Shown: one piece after another, positions 44,459 to 53,771 of the stretch
Layout of the letters: each line of letters starts with the position of its first letter
How positions within the stretch are numbered: position 1 is the stretch's first letter
DNA from: Aliiroseovarius marinus
GTDB taxonomy: Bacteria > Pseudomonadota > Alphaproteobacteria > Rhodobacterales > Rhodobacteraceae
NCBI RefSeq assembly: GCF_004360145.1
Contig: NZ_ML178712.1
Coordinates: 290,179 to 354,178 of the forward strand
Length of the DNA: 64,000 bases
Direction: 5' to 3'
The notes under the pieces: generated by a model
What the model saw: the letters and a program-made list of their open reading frames with translations, nothing else
Databases searched by the model: none
Told to the model about the DNA's origin: nothing
Program-made: the position numbers and the translations under genes

Positions 44459-45562
44459 ATGACGAACCCCTCTCTGCTTATTCTGCCCGGCGACGGCATC
44501 GGTCAGGAAGTGATGGCCGAAGTACGCAAGGTGATCGACTGGATCGGCGCGAAACGCGGCGTGACCTTCGATGTCAGCGAGGATCTGGTGGGCGGTGCCG
44601 CCTATGACAAACACGGCGTGCCGCTGGCCGACGAAACCATGGCGAAGGCACAGGAAGTCGACGCCGTTCTGCTGGGTGCCGTAGGCGGTCCGCAGTATGA
44701 CGATCTGGACTTCTCGGTGAAGCCCGAGCGCGGCCTGCTGCGCCTGCGCAAAGAAATGGACCTGTTTGCAAACCTGCGCCCCGCACAGTGCTTTGACGCT
44801 CTGGCCGATTTCTCGTCCCTGAAAAAGAACATCGTGTCGGGTCTGGATATCATGATCGTGCGCGAGCTGACCTCGGGCGTCTATTTCGGCGAGCCGCGCG
44901 GCATTTCCGAAGTCGACGGCCAGCGTGTGGGCGTGAACACCCAGCGTTACACCGAGGAAGAGATAGAACGCGGCGCACGTGCTGCTTTCGAACTGGCCAT
45001 GAAGCGCGACAAGCGCCTGTGCTCGATGGAAAAAGCCAACGTGATGGAATCGGGTATCCTGTGGCGTGACGTGGTGACCGAGGTATCGAAAGACTATCCC
45101 GAGGTCGAGCTGTCCCACATGTATGCCGACAACGGTGCCATGCAGCTGGTCCGCGCGCCCAAGCAGTTTGACGTGATCTATACCGACAACCTGTTCGGCG
45201 ACATCCTGTCGGATTGTGCTGCCATGCTGACCGGTTCGCTGGGCATGCTGCCCTCGGCCTCGCTTGGTGCACCGATGGAGAACGGCCTCCCGAAAGCCAT
45301 GTACGAACCCGTCCACGGTTCGGCCCCGGATATCGCCGGCGAAGGCAAAGCCAACCCCTGCGCCTGTATCCTCAGCTTTGCGATGGCCCTGCGTTACAGC
45401 TTCGACATGGGCGAAGAAGCGGACCGTCTGGAAGCGGCTGTCGAGAAAGTTCTGGCTGACGGTGTCCGCACCGGCGACCTGCTGAACGAAGAAGGCGTGA
45501 AGCCGGTGTCGACCAGCGAAATGGGCGACGCCGTTATCGCCGCGCTGGACGCCAGCCTCTAA
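44459..45562 (+). CDS. leuB: 3-isopropylmalate dehydrogenase
   Basis: A 367-residue NAD-dependent oxidative decarboxylase in leucine synthesis. [41 protein letters not shown], and the signature [30 protein letters not shown] are clear, with [25 protein letters not shown] precedes the ATG at 44459. Its last four bases overlap the end of the convergent Na/Pi cotransporter-like gene. It is separated from leuCD by two non-leucine genes. Confidence 0.97.
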   Translation: MTNPSLLILPGDGIGQEVMAEVRKVIDWIGAKRGVTFDVSEDLVGGAAYDKHGVPLADETMAKAQEVDAVLLGAVGGPQYDDLDFSVKPERGLLRLRKEMDLFANLRPAQCFDALADFSSLKKNIVSGLDIMIVRELTSGVYFGEPRGISEVDGQRVGVNTQRYTEEEIERGARAAFELAMKRDKRLCSMEKANVMESGILWRDVVTEVSKDYPEVELSHMYADNGAMQLVRAPKQFDVIYTDNLFGDILSDCAAMLTGSLGMLPSASLGAPMENGLPKAMYEPVHGSAPDIAGEGKANPCACILSFAMALRYSFDMGEEADRLEAAVEKVLADGVRTGDLLNEEGVKPVSTSEMGDAVIAALDASL

Positions 45563-47154
45563 ATCTCTTTCCCTTCGGCCTTTTCCGGGGCCGAGGGGAA
45601 CCCCCGCCGCGCGATGGCCTGATAGTGGGCGACACGTTCGGCATGGTGCAGACTACGGTCCAACCAGCGCATCGCATCGGTATGCGCAAACACGTCCTGA
45701 AGATCATAGATCCCCGCATGTTCGCCCAGCAAAAGACCGCGGCGGTGCTTGCTTTTGCGATGCTTGACGATGTCATGCAGGCGAGTCAGGCGTGCGGCCT
45801 CGCGCGGGTCGAACGCGGCGTCCGCAAAACGTCGCAACGTGGCCCCCAGCGCCAAGGTCGGGCGGCGCAACACGTGATCATCCAGCAGCTCGTTCACATG
45901 GGTGGTCCGGCTGGCCCGGTTGATCAGGCGAGCCATATGATCTGTCTGATGCAGCAACGCAGAATAGGTATCCTCTTCCACCTGATTGTCCCGTTCCGGG
46001 TGGATGTGCGACAGGAACTCGGACAGCTCTTCAATCGCGTCCTGACATGGGCCAAGCGCCGAGATGCCGCGATAATCCGGTGGCGTGTTCATCGCCTGAC
46101 CTAATGCGCCGAACAGCCGGTTCGCGATCTTTTCGCTGGCCCCCTGTGCGGCCACCAGCGCAGCGTCCGTGTCTTTCAACAGGCTGCGATCCAGCGCGAT
46201 CAGCTTGCCTTCCTCTTTCTCGGGCACCAGTCGCGCGACCATCGCCGCAAACTTGGGTGTCACGGGCAGGAACGCCGCCGCGCCGATCAGGTTGAACCCG
46301 GTGTGAAACACCAAAAGCGCGGTGAGGTCATCAAAGCTCTGCGCCAGCCCGGTCAGCATCGGGATGATCAGTAGAAGCAGCGGGAAGGCAACCCCGGCGG
46401 TCACGCAGTTGAAGATCAGGTTGGCAATCGCCGTCTGCCGCATCGGCAGCGAGCCCCCGACCGAGGCCAGAATGGCTGTGAAGGTGGTGCCGATATTCAT
46501 ACCGATCACAAGGGCTGCGGCCTGCACCAGCTCGATAGCGCCACCTTGCAGCAGCACCAGCGCCAAGGCCATCGCAGCGCTTGAGGATTGCATGACGATG
46601 GTCATAACCAGCCCGACGCCAACCAGGAACAGAAGCCCTCCGATCCCGCTGCCCGGCAGGATGTCAGGGATGACGGAATCCTTGAACCCGCCAAGGCCCG
46701 TCTGCATCATCTCAAGCCCGATGATCAGCAGGCACAGCCCCGCCAGCCCACGCCCGATCCGCTTCCACATCGACTTGCCCAGCAGATCCAGAAGACTGGC
46801 GGGCAACAACAACGCCATCGCGGCGATATCCAGATCCAGCTTGAACCCAACCAACGACACCAGCCATCCCGTCGCCGTCGTGCCGATATTGGCGCCATAG
46901 ATGATGCCCAGCGCCTGCACCATCGACAAAAGCCCAGCGCCAACAAACCCCACGGTCAACACCGTGGTCGCGCTTGAGGATTGGATGACGGCGGTACCCA
47001 GCGCTCCGGTCAGCACGCCACGCAGAGGTGTGGTGGTGAAGCGGCCCAACATGCGGCGCAGATTCGATCCAGCGGCGTCGCGCAGTGCGTTGGTCAGGAT
47101 CTCCATCCCGACCAGAAACATTCCGACACCACCAATGGCATAATAGACCTGCAA
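45559..47154 (-). CDS. Na/Pi-cotransporter family protein (PNaS) with PhoU-like tail
   Basis: A 531-residue membrane protein. Two inverted repeats carry the QSSSA motif of sodium-phosphate cotransporters: [16 protein letters not shown] and [16 protein letters not shown], each followed by GANIGTT or GMNIGTT. About nine hydrophobic helices lie in residues 1-310; a soluble helical C-terminus (residues about 330-530) resembles PhoU-like domains. Bacterial members import phosphate or act in phosphate homeostasis. The start is TTG at 47154, with AAGGGG upstream. Confidence 0.86.
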   Translation of the reverse strand: MQVYYAIGGVGMFLVGMEILTNALRDAAGSNLRRMLGRFTTTPLRGVLTGALGTAVIQSSSATTVLTVGFVGAGLLSMVQALGIIYGANIGTTATGWLVSLVGFKLDLDIAAMALLLPASLLDLLGKSMWKRIGRGLAGLCLLIIGLEMMQTGLGGFKDSVIPDILPGSGIGGLLFLVGVGLVMTIVMQSSSAAMALALVLLQGGAIELVQAAALVIGMNIGTTFTAILASVGGSLPMRQTAIANLIFNCVTAGVAFPLLLLIIPMLTGLAQSFDDLTALLVFHTGFNLIGAAAFLPVTPKFAAMVARLVPEKEEGKLIALDRSLLKDTDAALVAAQGASEKIANRLFGALGQAMNTPPDYRGISALGPCQDAIEELSEFLSHIHPERDNQVEEDTYSALLHQTDHMARLINRASRTTHVNELLDDHVLRRPTLALGATLRRFADAAFDPREAARLTRLHDIVKHRKSKHRRGLLLGEHAGIYDLQDVFAHTDAMRWLDRSLHHAERVAHYQAIARRGFPSAPEKAEGKEI

Positions 47155-47246
47155 GGGCTTACCCCTTTTTGTTTCACTTTACTCTGTCTCAATCGGCCTA
47201 GGTTCACAAGAAGCCACAATAAGGTCTTTCCGCGAGGAAAACGCGC

Positions 47247-47273
47247 TTGCAAATCAGCCCAACGAGGTATAAT
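47247..47273 (+). promoter_or_regulatory. promoter of tRNA-Pro
   Basis: TTGCAA at 47247-47252 and a perfect TATAAT at 47268-47273 lie 15 bases apart (16 if the -35 is read as CTTGCA). It is 14 bases upstream of the tRNA, so transcription starts close to the mature 5' end. Confidence 0.65.
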
Positions 47274-47287
47274 TCACGCGCCACGGT

Positions 47288-47364
47288 CGGGCTGTAGCGC
47301 AGCCTGGTAGCGCACCTGCTTCGGGAGCAGGGGGTCGGAGGTTCGAATCCTCTCAGCCCGACCA
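47288..47364 (+). tRNA. tRNA-Pro (anticodon CGG)
   Basis: 77 bases including an encoded CCA end. The acceptor stem CGGGCTG (47288-47294) pairs with CAGCCCG (47354-47360). The D arm includes AGCGCAGCCTGGTAGCGC, the anticodon stem is CCTGC/GCAGG with loop TTCGGGA (anticodon CGG), and the T arm contains GGTTCGAATCC. All stems form without gaps. A strong promoter precedes it and a terminator follows. Confidence 0.96.
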
Positions 47365-47369
47365 ATGAC

Positions 47370-47392
47370 AAAGGCCCCTCGCGGGGCCTTTT
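47370..47392 (+). terminator. terminator after tRNA-Pro
   Basis: AAAGGCCCC at 47370-47378 pairs with GGGGCCTTT at 47383-47391, with a four-base loop and a T-rich tail. Confidence 0.88.
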
Positions 47393-47434
47393 GTTGTTTT
47401 AGGGTCTGCAGGCAGGGCGGCCCCTGCCCCGACA

Positions 47435-47650
47435 CTATTCCGCTGGTACGTCCGAGAACGTTGCAATGTAAGCGACAATATCGTCGGCGCCTTTGCGCAG
47501 CTTCACGGCCATGTTTGGGCGTGCTTTCGGATCGTCCAGGAAAGTGCGAATAAAGCCGATCGGGTCTTTGGTGTACTCGGTCAGGTTCTCGATCGTCCAA
47601 ACCAACCCTTCGTCGCCAGCGCGGATCATATCATCGAAAACCCCAACCTG
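47435..47650 (-). pseudogene. class I cytochrome c, C-terminal remnant
   Basis: The minus strand encodes the tail of a cytochrome c2/c550-like protein: FDDMIRAGDEGLVWTIENLT, TKDPIGFIRTFLDDPKARPN with the axial Met in NMAVKLRK, then DDIVAYIATFSD. The heme-binding C-x2-C-H part is missing: the frame leaves cytochrome similarity at about 47645 and enters the reverse of the solute-binding fragment. An ATG at 47794 only reads through unrelated sequence. Confidence 0.78.
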
Positions 47651-47809
47651 GCAGCGATCAAGGGTCTGAACGTGATGACCCATGTGGACAATCCCGATGG
47701 GGAAGCTGTTCTTGAGATCCTGAACCGGGGTTTGGACATCATGCAGCAATCTGGCGAATGGCGGGACATCGTGTCCACCGCTCTGCGCCATCAAATGGAA
47801 AATAGCTAA
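47633..47809 (+). pseudogene. solute-binding protein, C-terminal remnant
   Basis: The plus strand from 47633 reads IENPNLAAIKGLNVMTHVDN, and then LNRGLDIMQQSGEWRDIVSTAL to TAA at 47807-47809. It aligns with the last 58 residues of the intact gene just downstream (VENPFVS..., MNKGLNEMRESGEWYAIISDTL). It has no start and lacks all N-terminal domains. It is a decayed tandem paralogue whose broken 5' end abuts the broken end of the cytochrome c fragment. Confidence 0.8.
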
Positions 47810-47847
47810 GGCCTTTCCGGGCCAATAAAAATCCTGGAGGATAGGAA

Positions 47848-48948
47848 ATGCTTAAACAAACTGCGAAAAAGCTTGCAATCGCGACGACCGCCACTGTCGC
47901 CTTGTCGGCAGGTATGGCAAGCGCTCAGCAGGCCTGTACCAACTATACCGTTGCTGACGGTGACACGCTGGCGACGATCGCCATCACTGCCTATGGCACC
48001 TCGAACTATCAGCAGATCTTCAACGCGAACCGCAACATCGTGAGCAACCCCAACGACCTGGAACCGGGTCTGGTGCTGGTCATGCCCTGTGAGGACGGCA
48101 GCCTGCCCGACGGTCGTACGGCGCAAGAAGTGATCGCGGCCGAGGAAAACCGTTTCCAGAACACCCGCCGGTCGAACGCTTATGAGCCTCCGATCCGTCT
48201 GGTCACCGGCAACGGCTGGGCCCCCTTTACCGACGAATCGCTGAACGGCGGTGGTTTCATGACCCGTATCGCAACCACCAGCCTGCACCGTGCCGGCAAC
48301 TCGCGCGACTACTCGGTCAGCTTCGTTGATGACTGGGGCGCGCACCTCAGCACGCTGCTGCCGCTGGGCGCATTCGACGTGTCGGTTGCCTGGACCATGC
48401 CGGACTGTACCAACCGTTCGTATGAGTGGTCGGAAGAAACCACAACGCGCTGCACGCAGTTCTACGCCACCGTGCCTGTCTATGACACCGTACGCGGCTT
48501 CTACACCCTGCCGGAAAGCCCCTACGTCACCGCGACCACCTTCGCCGAGTTTGAAGGCGCCACGATCTGCCGTATGGACGGCTGGAGCATGATCGACCTT
48601 GAAGAGCAAGGTCTGAACGCAGACAACGTGAATGTGGTCCGCCCGACCACCGCACGTGAGTGTCTGGACGCCGTTCTGAACGGCACCGCCGACGCTGCAT
48701 CGTTCGAAGTTCAGCTGGCCGCCGACACGATGAGCGAAATGGGCCTGACCCAGAACGATCTGGTCGAGAACCCCTTCGTATCGACCCTGTCGTCGCTGGC
48801 CTTCCTGGTCCACCGCACCAACCCGTTCGGCCGTCAGTACGTCGCCATGATGAACAAAGGTCTGAACGAGATGCGCGAGTCGGGTGAATGGTACGCCATC
48901 ATCTCGGACACCCTGCGCGAGCATAACGACCGCATGAACGCGAACTAA
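47848..48948 (+). CDS. periplasmic LysM plus solute-binding fusion protein
   Basis: A 366-residue exported protein. Signal peptide, residues 1-26 (ending GMASAQ); a LysM peptidoglycan-binding domain at about 33-80 (YTVADGDTLATIAITAYG, then LEPGLVLVMPC); then a type 2 solute-binding fold from about 115 (IRLVTGNGWAPFTDESLNGG) to the end. Cys pairs occur at residues 30 and 81 and later. The LysM would hold the binding protein on the cell wall, unusual for a transport receptor. No permease gene is adjacent, so it may be a sensor or a chaperone-like binder. GGAGGATAGGAA precedes the ATG. Confidence 0.82.
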   Translation: MLKQTAKKLAIATTATVALSAGMASAQQACTNYTVADGDTLATIAITAYGTSNYQQIFNANRNIVSNPNDLEPGLVLVMPCEDGSLPDGRTAQEVIAAEENRFQNTRRSNAYEPPIRLVTGNGWAPFTDESLNGGGFMTRIATTSLHRAGNSRDYSVSFVDDWGAHLSTLLPLGAFDVSVAWTMPDCTNRSYEWSEETTTRCTQFYATVPVYDTVRGFYTLPESPYVTATTFAEFEGATICRMDGWSMIDLEEQGLNADNVNVVRPTTARECLDAVLNGTADAASFEVQLAADTMSEMGLTQNDLVENPFVSTLSSLAFLVHRTNPFGRQYVAMMNKGLNEMRESGEWYAIISDTLREHNDRMNAN

Positions 48949-48974
48949 GCCACACCGCTTAGTCTGAAAATGCG

Positions 48975-49000
48975 AATGGCCGGCGATTATGCCGGCCATT
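48975..49000 (+). terminator. terminator after the LysM-binding protein gene
   Basis: AATGGCCGGC at 48975-48984 and GCCGGCCATT at 48991-49000 form a perfect 10-bp stem with a six-base loop and a T-rich tail. It may serve both convergent genes. Confidence 0.88.
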
Positions 49001-49025
49001 TTCGTTTGGGATGCTCAAGGGCGTG

Positions 49026-49433
49026 TTAGCTGTCTTGCGCCTTCGCATAGCTCAGCACCATGTCGCGCAGCGTCACCAGCCCGCAAGCTTTGCCATGCTC
49101 GATCACCAAGGCGCGGCGGTGATCCAGACGTGACAGAAGACGCACGGCGTATTTAACCGCCATGTGGTCCGAGACGGTCAGGGCAGGCTTGTCCATCACC
49201 TCGTAGACATTGGTACGGTCCAGCGACTTGTTCAGCGCAATCGCCCGTTCTGCAATCATGTCGATCGAGACGATGCCGTATTCATCATCCTCATGCCGCC
49301 GCTCGATGATCAACGCAGTGACGCCCTTGGCCTCCATCTCGTTCACGGCTTCGCGTACGGTTGCAAGGCCAGAGATCATATAGATCGTGCCCTGCATCAC
49401 ATCGCGGACCTTTTTCGTGTTCTCGTCCATCAC
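49026..49433 (-). CDS. two-CBS-domain protein
   Basis: A 135-residue soluble protein made of two CBS motifs: VRDVMQGTIYMISGLATVREAVNEMEAKGVTALII and VYEVMDKPALTVSDHMAVKYAVRLLSRLDHRRALVIE. CBS pairs bind adenine nucleotides or S-adenosyl compounds and gate channels or enzymes. Its ATG overlaps the stop of the PII-like gene (ATGA), and it is the last gene of a four-gene unit with two DUF1538 membrane proteins. A nucleotide-sensing regulatory subunit is the inferred role. Confidence 0.88.
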   Translation of the reverse strand: MMDENTKKVRDVMQGTIYMISGLATVREAVNEMEAKGVTALIIERRHEDDEYGIVSIDMIAERAIALNKSLDRTNVYEVMDKPALTVSDHMAVKYAVRLLSRLDHRRALVIEHGKACGLVTLRDMVLSYAKAQDS

Positions 49434-49783
49434 AAGTCCTCCTTGCTGATTTCCTCTTGGATCGAGGCGATCTGACCGGACAAGCCAATCGCGTCCTCGA
49501 TATCCACCTGGAAAGCCACCCCTGTTCCGGGCTCTTGGTCAAATCGACAAGCTTCGCCAATGCCCTCTAGGATCAGGCGGCTGTGGTGTTCTTCGACCAA
49601 GAACAGGATCACATCCCGCTGCCCGCCTACGGTCAGACCAAAGAAGGTCTTGGCCGGTTCCAGCCCCTCGCCCCGGGCCGAGGTGATGACGGTGCATCCG
49701 GTTGCGCCCTTTTCGCGGGCCGCTTCGATGGCGGTGTCCGTCAGTTCATCCTGCGTCATCACAATGATCAGTTTAAACTTCAT
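49430..49783 (-). CDS. PII-like signalling protein
   Basis: A 117-residue protein with the PII fold pattern: [40 protein letters not shown], then DVILFLVEEHHSRLILEGIGEA. It lacks the canonical T-loop uridylylation Tyr region and is not GlnB or GlnK. PII-like proteins bind ATP, ADP, cyclic nucleotides or bicarbonate and control partner transporters. It overlaps the upstream DUF1538 gene by eleven bases and the CBS gene by four, so stoichiometric co-synthesis is likely. The start MKFKLII was chosen by fold. Confidence 0.82.
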   Translation of the reverse strand: MKFKLIIVMTQDELTDTAIEAAREKGATGCTVITSARGEGLEPAKTFFGLTVGGQRDVILFLVEEHHSRLILEGIGEACRFDQEPGTGVAFQVDIEDAIGLSGQIASIQEEISKEDL

Positions 49784-50570
49784 GTTTCTCTCCTTGGCTG
49801 TCTTGGTCGGCCTTGCGGCGCGACAACCAGTTGCTGATTTGGGCATAGCCCATCACGGTAATCATGGGAAATAGGCTGGCCAAGGCAATCAGGCCAAACC
49901 CGTCCAATAGGGGGCTGCGCCCCGGTACGGTACTGGCAAGGCCCAGCCCAAGGGCCGCCACCAAGGGCACCGTCACGGTCGAGGTCGTCACCCCGCCGCT
50001 GTCATAGGCCAGCGGAATGATCATGCGCGGCGCCATCAGCGTCTGGATCACCACGATCACATAGCCCACGATCATGTATTGATAGAGCGGCGTGCCGGTA
50101 ACAATCCGGAACGTCCCCACCGCAAGGCTAAGCGCCACGCCAAAGGCAACGGCGATGCGCAACCCGTTTGCCTTGACTGCACCACCCGATGCTTCCTGTG
50201 CCTTCAGGGCGACGGCGATCAGGGACGGCTCGGCGATGGTCGTCGCAAAGCCGATGGCGAAGGCGAAGATATAGACCCAGTAGTAATCCAGCCACTGGAC
50301 CACAGCGCCGGGCTCGATGCCCAGAAAGGCTGGGTCAGTCAGCTGCGCCGCCATCTCGCGGCCCAGAGGGAACAGGGCAAGCTCCAGCCCAGACAGGAAC
50401 AGCGCCAGCCCCAAGAGCACATAGAACATGCCCACGGCGACCTTCTTGGGGTGCGGGATCGGTTTGCGCAGGATCACCAGCTGGAACAAGAGCAGCACCG
50501 CCGCGATCGGCAGCACGTCGCGCACGACGCTCAGGAAGGTCCAAAGAAGGTCCGTCAGGATCGCGATCAT
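49773..50570 (-). CDS. DUF1538 membrane protein, second subunit
   Basis: A 265-residue integral membrane protein with about seven hydrophobic helices. Conserved family segments: [44 protein letters not shown] and the motif [28 protein letters not shown]. The partner gene upstream has the same segments, so the two are paralogous halves of one transporter. Two-protein DUF1538 pairs have, to my recollection, been reported as sodium or potassium/proton antiporters in a halophile; here the ion is unknown. ATGA overlap with the first subunit. Confidence 0.8.
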   Translation of the reverse strand: MIAILTDLLWTFLSVVRDVLPIAAVLLLFQLVILRKPIPHPKKVAVGMFYVLLGLALFLSGLELALFPLGREMAAQLTDPAFLGIEPGAVVQWLDYYWVYIFAFAIGFATTIAEPSLIAVALKAQEASGGAVKANGLRIAVAFGVALSLAVGTFRIVTGTPLYQYMIVGYVIVVIQTLMAPRMIIPLAYDSGGVTTSTVTVPLVAALGLGLASTVPGRSPLLDGFGLIALASLFPMITVMGYAQISNWLSRRKADQDSQGEKHEV

Positions 50571-51307
50571 GTCGCCACCACCAATCCGAACAACAGCACG
50601 AAGATGATCGGCATAAGCGAGGCAAAGGCGATCAGCCCGAACCCGTCGATCATCGGGTTCCGCCCTTTGATGACCGATGCCAGCCCCACGCCCAGCGCGG
50701 TCACCAAGGGTACGGTGATGGTCGAAGTTGTGACCCCGCCGCTGTCATAGGCAATCCCCACGATCTCGCGCGGGGCGATGGGGGTCAGGGCGACCACGCA
50801 GATATAGCCGCCGATGATCAGCCACTGAATGGGCCAGCCCATCAGGATGCGGAAGACGCCCAAAACCAAAGACGCCCCGACCGAGGCCGCCACGGTATAG
50901 CGCAGGGCGGTGGCCATGAAGTTCAGCTCGCCCTCGGTGCTGCCAATTACGCCCGCCTCGGACATCACGGTCGCGGCCTCGGCCCCGACGGCAATCAGGG
51001 CGGGCTCGGCGACGGTGGTGCCGAAGCCAAGGCTGAAGGCGAAGAGGACCAGCAAAGGAAGCGAACCACGCAAGGCCAGCGCGTTCGCAAGCGCCTCGCC
51101 CAAGGGAAACAGCGCCATGTCCAGACCACGGATAAACACCGTCAGACCCAGCAGGACGAACAGAAAACCCAGCGCGAATTGCCCAATATTGTCAATTGGT
51201 TGCTGCAAAACCACAAGCTGGAAGAAGCCCACGATCAGAAGGATCGGGGCAAGATCGCGGGCGGTCCCGCCCAAATAGCCGAACAGCTTTCCAAGCGTAT
51301 CGGTCAT
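50567..51307 (-). CDS. DUF1538 membrane protein, first subunit
   Basis: A 246-residue membrane protein, about seven helices, paralogous to the second subunit. [45 protein letters not shown] and [28 protein letters not shown] are aligned with its partner. The conserved Glu in the VAEP motif and the DSGGVTTS loop sit within hydrophobic stretches, as expected for an ion-binding site. It opens the operon DUF1538-DUF1538-PII-CBS. Confidence 0.8.
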   Translation of the reverse strand: MTDTLGKLFGYLGGTARDLAPILLIVGFFQLVVLQQPIDNIGQFALGFLFVLLGLTVFIRGLDMALFPLGEALANALALRGSLPLLVLFAFSLGFGTTVAEPALIAVGAEAATVMSEAGVIGSTEGELNFMATALRYTVAASVGASLVLGVFRILMGWPIQWLIIGGYICVVALTPIAPREIVGIAYDSGGVTTSTITVPLVTALGVGLASVIKGRNPMIDGFGLIAFASLMPIIFVLLFGLVVAT

Positions 51308-51409
51308 ATGCCCCTTCCTGTGTCGCGCGTTGGGTTATGCATTCATACCAAAGATGTAACAGCCACGTGGCAGCGGCGCGAGCCATGATTGAAATCAAAC
51401 CATTTTGAC

Positions 51410-51439
51410 AAAAAAACACCCCCGGACAGGCCGGGGGTG
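51410..51439 (-). terminator. terminator after the aldehyde dehydrogenase gene
   Basis: On the minus strand CACCCCCGG/CCGGGGGTG (51417-51425 with 51431-51439) form a 9-bp stem with a five-base loop, followed by seven T residues (A-run 51410-51416). It is a textbook Rho-independent terminator. Confidence 0.92.
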
Positions 51440-51463
51440 CATGTGTTCAATCTGTGGCTTGGA

Positions 51464-52903
51464 TCAGTCGTTCGACCAGCCCGACACGGCTTTGACTTCC
51501 AAGAAGTCCTCGATCCCCAGAATGCCGCCCTCGCGCCCGTTGCCGGACTGCTTGTAGCCGCCAAAGGGCGAGCCTGCGGCGCGCGAGGTGCCGTTCATCT
51601 CGACCATACCCGAGCGCATCTGGCGGGCCACGCGGTTGGCGCGGGCGCCGTCCTGCGTTTGGATATAGTTGGTCAGGCCGTAAACGGTGTCATTGGCGAT
51701 CTCGACGGCTTCTTCTTCGGTGTCGAATTTCATGATCGACAGAACCGGGCCGAAGATTTCCTCGCGTCCGATGGTCATGTCGTTGGTCACGTCGGCAAAG
51801 ACGGTCGGTTTCACGAAGTACCCCTTGTTCAGACCATCTGGACGCCCGGTACCACCGGCTACAAGCCGTGCGCCTTCGTCGATGCCTTTCTGAATCAGAT
51901 CCTGGATCTTGTTCCACTGAAGCTCGTTCACGACGGGGCCAATGTGGCGGCCTTCTTCCGATGCAGGGCCGACCTGTACCTTGTTCGCGACCTCGGCAGC
52001 TTCCTCGACCACGCGATCATAGATCGAGCTTTGGACCAGCATGCGCGAGGGCGCGTTACAGCTTTGGCCGGTGTTCTGCATCATGTGCAGCACGCCACGT
52101 TTCACGGCTTTCTCGTCCGCGTCTTCAAACAGGATGTTGGCACCCTTGCCACCCAGTTCCAACGCCACGCGCTTGATCGTGTCGGCGGCGGCTTTAGAAA
52201 TCGCGATGCCTGCGCGGGTCGAACCGGTGAAGCTGACCATGTCCACGTCGGGATGCGAAGTCAGCTGGCTGCCAACGCCCATGCCGTCGCCGTTTACCAT
52301 GTTGTAGACACCAGCGGGGGTGCCGGCCTCGTCCATGATCTCGGTCCAGACGATCGAGGATAGTGGGGCAACCTCGGACGGTTTCAGGACCATGGTGCAG
52401 CCCGCAGCGGCAGCGGCCACCACCTTCAGCGTCACCTGATTCATCGGCCAGTTCCACGGGGTGATCAGCGCGGTTACACCAACGGGTTCATAGAGCAGGC
52501 GGTCGTTCGGGGCACGCTCGCTGAGCATTTTGTCGAATTCGAAATCCTTGAAGGCACGGATGAAGTTCTTGATGTGCCAGCTGCCCGCGCCCACTTGCGA
52601 GCTGCGCGACAGGTCAATCGGCGCACCCATCTCAAGGCACATGGCTTGGGCCAGATCTTCCGAACGGCGGTTGTAGATCTCGAGAATGCTCTCGATCAGT
52701 TCCAGACGCTCGGCCTTGGACGAGAAGCCCCAAGTCTTGAAGGCGTCCTTGGCGGCGGCAACGGCGGCATCCGTATCCGCCTGATCACCAAGCGAGATGA
52801 CCGCGCAGACCTCTTCGGTCGAAGGGTCAATCACATTGCAATCGTTGGCGGCGGCGGGGGCGACCCATTTGCCGTTGATGTAAAAGTCGCGTTTCTCGAT
52901 CAT
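51464..52903 (-). CDS. NAD(P)-dependent aldehyde dehydrogenase
   Basis: A 479-residue enzyme oxidising an aldehyde to an acid. The catalytic Glu lies in LELGGKGANILFEDAD and the Cys in MQNTGQSCNAPSRMLV. TPWNWPMNQVTLKVVAAAAAGC and FTGSTRAGIAISKAAADT mark the cofactor region. The substrate is not readable. The start at 52903 follows AAGGAG; a longer frame to 53035 runs through the divergent promoter. Two operator-like GATC palindromes lie between it and the divergent peroxiredoxin gene. Confidence 0.92.
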   Translation of the reverse strand: MIEKRDFYINGKWVAPAAANDCNVIDPSTEEVCAVISLGDQADTDAAVAAAKDAFKTWGFSSKAERLELIESILEIYNRRSEDLAQAMCLEMGAPIDLSRSSQVGAGSWHIKNFIRAFKDFEFDKMLSERAPNDRLLYEPVGVTALITPWNWPMNQVTLKVVAAAAAGCTMVLKPSEVAPLSSIVWTEIMDEAGTPAGVYNMVNGDGMGVGSQLTSHPDVDMVSFTGSTRAGIAISKAAADTIKRVALELGGKGANILFEDADEKAVKRGVLHMMQNTGQSCNAPSRMLVQSSIYDRVVEEAAEVANKVQVGPASEEGRHIGPVVNELQWNKIQDLIQKGIDEGARLVAGGTGRPDGLNKGYFVKPTVFADVTNDMTIGREEIFGPVLSIMKFDTEEEAVEIANDTVYGLTNYIQTQDGARANRVARQMRSGMVEMNGTSRAAGSPFGGYKQSGNGREGGILGIEDFLEVKAVSGWSND

Positions 52904-52975
52904 ATTCCTGACTCCTTGGACGGGTTTGCGGGCAATGTGGCACCAAGCCGCTGATAGCGCAACCCGCGGAATCAT

Positions 52976-53014
52976 AATTTGATCAAATTTCTCCAAGAAA
53001 TCAAGTTGGATCAA
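52976..53014. promoter_or_regulatory. palindromic operator-like sites between ALDH and peroxiredoxin genes
   Basis: AATTTGATCAAATT at 52976-52989 is a perfect 14-bp palindrome. A related imperfect site, TTGGATCAAA, is at about 53005-53014. They lie 28 bases apart, about three helical turns minus a little, in the AT-rich divergent intergenic region, so one regulator could control both genes. Confidence 0.5.
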
Positions 53015-53094
53015 ACTGTCGCACCGGACTTTCATCCAGCGGTATGAAACTTAAGTGTTCTTTGAACAGTTTTTTACGCATAGGAGAGCATCAA

Positions 53095-53763
53095 ATGGGA
53101 CTGCGCATCAACGACATCGTGCCGAATTTCACCGCTGAAACGGATCAGGGCACGATCAGTTTCCATGACTGGATTGGCGACAGCTGGGCCATCCTTTTCT
53201 CGCACCCGAAAGATTATACCCCGGTTTGCACGACCGAGTTCGGCGCCGTCGCGCAACTGGCTGATGAATGGGAAAAGCGCGGCACCAAGGTGATTGGCCT
53301 GTCCGTCGACAGCGCAGAAGAGCACGTGTCGTGGAAAGCCGACATCGAAGGCTTCTCGGGCGCGAAAGCAGGATTCCCGATCATCGCAGACGAAGATCTG
53401 GCCGTGTCGAAGCTGTTCGACATGTTGCCCGCCGAAGCCTATCTGCCCGACGGGCGCACTGCGGCTGACAGCGCCTCGGTCCGGTCGGTCTTTATCATTT
53501 CGCCTGACAAGAAGGTGCAGTTGGTCATGACTTACCCGATGTCGGTGGGCCGCAACTTCGCCGAGGTGCTGCGCGCATTGGACGGCCTGCAGGCCACCTT
53601 CAACACGCCGATCGCTACCCCGGCGAACTGGGTCAAAGGTCAGGACGTCATCGTTGCCCTGTCGCTGAGCGATGATGAAGCGAAAGAGAAGTTTGGCGAG
53701 ATCGACATCAAGCTGCCCTATCTGCGCACCACCGCCGATCCCAGCGCGGTCGCAGCAGAATAA
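53095..53763 (+). CDS. 1-Cys peroxiredoxin (Prx6 type)
   Basis: A 222-residue peroxidase reducing H2O2 and organic peroxides. The peroxidatic Cys is in HPKDYTPVCTTEFG (residue about 44). The Prx6-type C-terminal half (YPMSVGRNFAEVLRALDGLQ and PANWVKGQDVIV) is present and no second conserved resolving Cys is seen. The ATG at 53095 follows AGGAGAG; an upstream in-frame ATG at 53044 lacks a site. It is divergent from the aldehyde dehydrogenase. Confidence 0.93.
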   Translation: MGLRINDIVPNFTAETDQGTISFHDWIGDSWAILFSHPKDYTPVCTTEFGAVAQLADEWEKRGTKVIGLSVDSAEEHVSWKADIEGFSGAKAGFPIIADEDLAVSKLFDMLPAEAYLPDGRTAADSASVRSVFIISPDKKVQLVMTYPMSVGRNFAEVLRALDGLQATFNTPIATPANWVKGQDVIVALSLSDDEAKEKFGEIDIKLPYLRTTADPSAVAAE

Positions 53764-53771
53764 GCAAACGA

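Noticed and set aside
47806-48999. Minus-strand frame of nearly 400 codons opposite the LysM-binding protein gene
   Set aside because: The plus-strand gene has a signal peptide, ribosome site and domains; the antisense frame has none.
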